From Brachionus rotundiformis (lineage: Eukaryota; Rotifera; Eurotatoria; Ploima; Brachionidae): 64,000 bases of DNA. The first letter of the stretch is position 1, and each line of letters opens with the position of its first letter. Positions 59,601 to 64,000 of this stretch are shown here, one piece after another. The notes under the pieces were generated by a model, which worked only from the letters and a program-made list of their open reading frames with translations, did no database searches and was not told the origin of the DNA. A program made the position numbers and the translations under genes. Location of the stretch: NCBI GenBank assembly GCA_016802295.1, contig JAESIW010000137.1, positions 6,271,707-6,335,706 on the forward strand, given 5' to 3'.

Positions 59601-62600
59601 CAATGTGTGCACCAAGACCAACCTATTCGATTTGTTCATGCATTTTGTGCACAACTTTGACGCAGACATTCAGCTCAAATCGCTGCTTGGACTTGGCTTT
59701 TTTTTGACCACAAACAGCGAGTACATGATCAGAGACGAGGTCAAAAGCTTGTATTTAAAGTACATCAAGAGCGATGAGAGGAACGCGTCGTCGTTCGCTC
59801 TCAAAGCCCAAGTGTTCGCCAACTTGACCGACTATTTGCACGAAGAGGACAAACGAAATTTGATGAGTAGTGCCCAATTGTGCAAGTCGCATTGCAGGGA
59901 CGATTTAAAAGAAATGCTTGACGTACAATCGGGCATGGCTGCCACAATCGTACAATGCTATCTAAGGCCCATACTCGACTCGTATTTGACCAGCAATGCA
60001 CAAGTACGCTCAAGTGTGTTCACTTGTTTGAGCATGATACTAAATCAAGGCCTTGTGTATCCGATTGAGTGTGTGCCCTACTTGGTTGCCATGACAACCG
60101 ACACTGATCACAAAATACAAACAAAATCGCTACTACACTTGACCAATTTGCACAAAGCGCATCCAAACTTTGTCCAATCTAAATCAATTGCTGGCGTCAA
60201 TGTCTCGTTTATGCTACACAAATGTCTACAAATATCTAAAACAGTGCAGATGGATTCGATTGTGCGCGGCTTCGGCGAAAATCCCGAGCTACTTAGTCAA
60301 AATCATCATTTGTATACGCTGATACGCTCGAATCGATCGTATCGTCGCGCGTTCGTTCAACAATTGCTTAAAATGTTCGACGATTCGTCGACCAGCCAAC
60401 ACGCCACTCTCGAGCATAAATTGTACATAGCCGACAATTTGGCCTACTTTCCCTATCAGCTAGCCGACGAACCACTGTTCATCATACACCAAATAGACTT
60501 GATTATATCTTGTACGGGCATCAATTTGCTGCACACATTCAAAGAAAACTTGACCAACTCGTTGACCGATGATCAAGTGGCATCAAGTGTCCACGACCAG
60601 CTCAATAGTGCACCAGGTAGCAATTGTTTGACAAGCTCGACAAGCATGGAGAACAATTTTGACATGTTGAGTCAACTGGAGTGTCCGCAAGAGGCCGAAG
60701 ACGAGCAGCAAAAAAAGAAAGTAGTTGACGAAGATGACGAACAAACATACGAAAGTGTTTACCAACATTTGCCAAACGATTTGAGCCCACTCAAAGAATG
60801 CATGTACAAAGCACAAGGCTGTTGTTTGCTGTTAATATTGAAATTGTTTCTCAAAGAAGTGTACACCATAAGCGACTCGCGTATTCAGAGCTATTCGCCC
60901 AGCGACACTGCCAAAGTAAACGATCGCCCATTGACCTCACGCAAGACCAATCGTAAATTTAGTCCCAAGCAAATAATCGACTACATTCATCGATACAAAA
61001 ACAACACAATAGACAATCAAAAGCTCAAAGAGTCTCTTGTCAACGAGTATTTGGAGGTAATTATAGCAGAATTTTTTAGATTAATTAATAAAGCTTTTTC
61101 ATTAAATGAGTATTGATAAAAAATTTACTATGAATAATGAGTACATGAAAATTATTATTATTTGGTATTAGAAAAATTGTTACCGAGTGTTACACAAAAA
61201 TATTCTTTTCTAATGTAGGTCTGAACTGATTTAGCTAATTAAAGTTTTAACAGAAACAAGAGCTGTTTGTTCTAAAAGAATCTTTTTTTTTCTTCTCCGA
61301 GCTTAACCCTCGAAAATCAAAATTCAAAACCGTCCGTTTTTCAATCCAATGCCGAACCAAACAAGTGAAATTTTTCCAGTCTTTTTATGAGATTCATTCT
61401 TACTGACTGCTATTTTAATCTGTTGTTACAAACTTTTTTTTTCCAATAATCTTAATTTTAATTTTTTAAAGCTTAAATTTCGACCAGACTTGTTTATAAG
61501 TCAAAGTTGTCACTTGAGTTAAATTTTTTCGAAATTTAAAAACCTTAGTCTTTACATTTAAATTTTCATTAAAAACCAAAAATTAATAAAAAAAAAAATA
61601 GTCGTTTTTTTTTATTTTTTATTTAAGTTTGAATTTAAGTCTTATGGACAAATTAAAGTATAAATATAAAATTAAAAGAAATAAAAATAAAAAAACACAA
61701 TTATTTATAAAAATCTATCTTTAAAAGATCATTTAATAAATCATAAAATTTAACACAAGCTAAGTTTAATTCCATATTTAATTTGATTTTGGCCACAATA
61801 AATTTAATTTAATTGGATCAACTAGACCATGATTTTCTTCGATAAATAAATAAATGATCGATTTTAGACGAGTTTTTTTTCAATTTTTTAAAAAAGTCAA
61901 GTCAAAAAAGAATTTAAGTCATTGACTTGACTTGAGTTATGACTTGTGACTTAAAAAACAAGTCTGATTTCGAGTTTATTTAAATGAATAGTTACATTTT
62001 TTTCATTTAATTAAGTCATTAATAATGTTAATTGATACTCTAAATGAATTTTTATTTTTACAATTATTTTATTATGTACCCATTAGATTTTTTTCCTCCT
62101 CAATTAAATATTTAGTTACTTAGTTAATTTAATTTCTTAAGTACTCAAATTATTTATCTAAAAAATGCAAATTGATTTTTAGCTAAATACCCAATTTTAT
62201 TGATAAACACCTGTATAAATACAAGGTTTTGTAAAATTTGGTACAAAATAAAAAAATAGAACAAAAATTAATGCTTTAAATGGTTATGACTTTTTTTCCA
62301 AAGATCTAAAGCCAGCTCTGTAAATACAACATAGTGCAGCGTATAAAGTTGCATCGAAACTTAAAGTCTGCTAATTGTCAATTTTCAATTTCAATTTCAA
62401 CAAACCCTAAACCTGTGCAAAGTGCACTACAGCCAAATTTGTCAATCTCTAAAAATGCTAAATTTGCAGAGTTATACCAAAATGATCTTAATAATGCAAC
62501 TTAAAATGTTGCACCATTTTGCATTTACAGAGCTTGCTTTTGATCTTTAGAGAGTCTCTAAAAAGTAGTTATCGTTTGAAAAAGTTATAAAAAATTTGGA

Positions 62601-63032
62601 CATTTTGTTCTGTTCTATTGTACTAAATTTCACAAAACCTAAATACAAGCCATTAATAAAAATTTAAATTAATGATTAATATTTTTAATTTTGATCAAGT
62701 TTAAAGAGCTGATATTGTCTATAGATCAAGAAGAAGCATCTAAAGCAGACGAGAGCAAAGTGATCAAGTCGGGAAGTGAGCCTAAATTGAGTTTGTTGCA
62801 GCAGAAACTTTACGAAGGTATTGAAAAGACAAGGTCGGTGACGAGTACGCCTGGTGGAAACGCAAGTGGCCAAGATTCGGTGAGTGCTACACCGCGAAAG
62901 TCCAAGCACAAACGCGGTTTGTCAAGCTCAACCAAAAAACTCTCAAACAAAAAAAGAAAAAAGAAAAGAGATTCGGATGATAGCTCAAATGAAGATTACA
63001 TGGCTAATAGTGATCCAGATGATGAATTATAA
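53972..63032 (+). CDS. NIPBL: Nipped-B-like protein, cohesin loader (SCC2)
   Basis: Three exons, 53972-55000, 56863-61056 and 62700-63032, all phase 0, encode 1850 residues; introns 1862 and 1643 bp. NIPBL with MAU2 loads cohesin on chromatin and stimulates its ATPase and loop extrusion. The N-terminus SFSSISNLSDILKDLPLVRP matches the MAU2-binding segment of human NIPBL (IASLTDLLNQLPLPSP). FTPELIEQLAAEG and SLKRFSQLVDDLLDSFEND match the human PPELLAEI and STFKRFTASIENIL regions. The large exon is the HEAT-repeat hook: FFVENINDLQLETLKI, IQMFTALVLQLIQ, SVRKRVIKILRDICLNQP (about residue 930), QCYLRP, VYPIECVPYLVAMTTD, and NRSYRRAFVQQLLKMFDD. The last exon is a basic/acidic tail (KKRKKKRDS, SDPDDEL). 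The N-terminal half is about 340 residues instead of over 1200 in vertebrates. Confidence 0.97.
56060..56400 (-). pseudogene. LINE polymerase fragment in NIPBL intron 1
   Basis: Minus-strand reading gives SRLEFAI near 56365, then VPSLRKLDYSKRLKIFNLNS and LKIRRMRERL (56300-56205). This is the V..LR.L.Y..RL..L.L..LE.RR.RGDL block at the end of jockey/CR1-type polymerases. A frame change separates the two parts. Confidence 0.75.
56598..56720 (-). repeat. LINE/SINE 3' end with hairpins and ATT microsatellite
   Basis: Seventeen or so ATT units (56598-56649) are followed on the plus strand by GCAAG...CTTGC (56661-56675) and GGCGGCC...GGTCGCC (56679-56701). Read on the minus strand this is the same order of stems and AAT tail as 45106-45176. 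Confidence 0.65.
61905..61966. repeat. hAT subterminal repeat fragment in NIPBL intron 2
   Basis: About 44 bases, starting ttaagtcattgacttgactt and ending tgacttaaaaa, match 39225-39267 with one or two changes. Probably a second, non-coding member or relic of the same hAT family. Confidence 0.65.
62225..62639. mobile_element. 415-bp MITE (GGTTTTGT family) with perfect 9-bp duplication in NIPBL intron 2
   Basis: The left end GGTTTTGTAAAATTTGGTAC and right end GTACTAAATTTCACAAAACC are inverted copies with few mismatches. taaatacaa stands directly outside both ends (62216-62224 and 62640-62648). Same family as 30575-30900 and 23025-23518. Non-coding, and removed by splicing. Confidence 0.88.
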
Positions 63033-63820
63033 ATTTGTGTATACATTTTAGATATTTTGTATGAAATTTAAAATCCAATTGTGATGGCATTTTAATTTTT
63101 TTTATTTTCTTTTTCTCTTGTAATAATTCGATATTTTCAAACCAAATAAATCAGTTTTTTTCTAAAAATTAGTTTTCGTCATCATTATTACCTTAACCTC
63201 GTTTTAATGGTATTTATCATATGTTATCAGATTATGTATGGAGAAGCCCTAAGAGTAATGCCCAAATCCAGGCATTTTGAAGTTATATTATTCATTTAAA
63301 CCATTAAAACCACTTAAATTTCTGTGTTCATAACTCATAAAAATCTCCTTAAATTAAACAAAACAATAATTTATCTTATATATTAAAAATAAAGGTATGT
63401 CTATTAATAAATTTATTTTTCTAAATATAATAGTTTGGTTAGTCCTATTTTTTTTTAAATACATATATTTAATCCATTTGACCACTTTTTGTTGTGCTTT
63501 CTGGTAAAAATTTAAAATAAGGAGGAACTAAATAAAATTTTAGCCTATATTCAAACCAATTTAAATCTTTTAAGCTTTAATATTCTCTCTAATTTAATAT
63601 TAATTTTATTATTTATTATTCAGTCTAATAATTAAAGTAAAAAGAAAATTATGAACTTTTCAACCAAAATTGAGATAGAGAGATAAAATAATTTTAAGAG
63701 CAATTATGTTAATTAAATGTTCAAAAGTTCATGGTTTTCTTAATTTAAATACTTGATTTTTTAGATATTTCATTTATAGATTGAGCACCAACTTAGTATT
63801 AATTAGTTATAAATCAAATA
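63033..63820. other. Intergenic region after NIPBL
   Basis: NIPBL 3' UTR with aaataaat near 63143 as a plausible polyadenylation signal; the rest is AT-rich. Probably includes the promoter of the gene at 63821. Confidence 0.5.
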
Positions 63821-64000
63821 ATGTCTGAACAAAAAACTCAACCATCCGAACCATTTATCGATTCTATCTCAAGACCAAAAGCTGAATTTCACGATCAGCT
63901 CCAGCGCCAAAGGGACCATTTCGATGCTCAAAGAGCTGAATATCAAGAACAGCTCCAGCGACAAAGAGCTGAATTTCACGATCAGCTCCAGCGCCAAAGG
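63821..64000 (+). CDS. Repeat-rich coiled-coil protein, truncated by window edge
   Basis: An open frame of 60 codons from ATG 63821 to the end of the window. After MSEQKTQPSEPFIDSISRP it consists of 11-residue repeats, AEFHDQLQRQR, alternating with DHFDAQR and AEYQEQLQRQR. The repeats are nearly identical in DNA (gctgaatttcacgatcagct). The charge pattern predicts a long alpha-helix or coiled coil. Codon use is richer in GC than the flanks. The family is not recognised, and length and C-terminus are unknown. Confidence 0.7.
   Translation, partial: MSEQKTQPSEPFIDSISRPKAEFHDQLQRQRDHFDAQRAEYQEQLQRQRAEFHDQLQRQR

Noticed and set aside
59052..60816. ORFs on both strands within the NIPBL large exon
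   Set aside because: Shadows of a long conserved coding exon.

Overview
This window is nuclear DNA of a small animal. It is strongly AT-rich and has eukaryotic histone genes with animal-type 3' stem-loops, GT-AG introns and metazoan single-copy genes. Most introns are tiny (44-73 bp), and a few of 1.6-1.9 kb are filled with transposon debris. The combination would suit a spiralian such as a monogonont rotifer, but that is inference from base composition, gene structure and mobile-element content; no marker here proves the taxon.

Region 1 (1-11.3 kb) is part of a histone repeat. Two near-identical divergent H2A/H2B pairs (about 588-1909 and 9920-11247) flank a single H4 gene; no H3 or H1 is visible. 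Every gene ends in a replication-dependent stem-loop followed by a shared AAAGCA element. Between H2B copy 1 and H4 lies a nest of parasites: a decayed Ty3/gypsy element split by an endogenous parvovirus-like element with convergent capsid (+) and NS helicase (-) genes, then a decayed non-LTR element on the minus strand.

Region 2 (12.2-17.0 kb) holds NAA25, the NatB auxiliary subunit. An AT-rich 7.4-kb spacer follows, with few recognisable features apart from a MITE copy that carries a tRNA-like SINE.

Region 3 (24.3-33.1 kb) holds TMEM18 (three exons), a PAS-A-like gene fragment, a Copia-like LTR remnant and a p160/NCOA-type nuclear receptor coactivator with PAS-B, LXXLL boxes and a Gln/Ser-rich tail. 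The first two may belong together, because the p160 gene lacks its expected N-terminus.

Region 4 (33.2-51.2 kb) is a transposon graveyard. It contains gypsy gag pieces on both strands, a broken BED-hAT transposase, several LINE fragments, a MULE transposase C-terminus with a SWIM finger, and a foldback MITE with a perfect 9-bp target duplication. It also has an intact minus-strand ORF pairing a CXC cysteine domain with an HNH-like core, and a possible three-exon microprotein gene.

Region 5 (51.2-64 kb) holds a secreted alpha/beta-hydrolase esterase of bacterial aspect, a LINE remnant and a complete three-exon NIPBL/Nipped-B cohesin loader with a short N-terminus. At the right edge is the start of an 11-residue-repeat coiled-coil protein.
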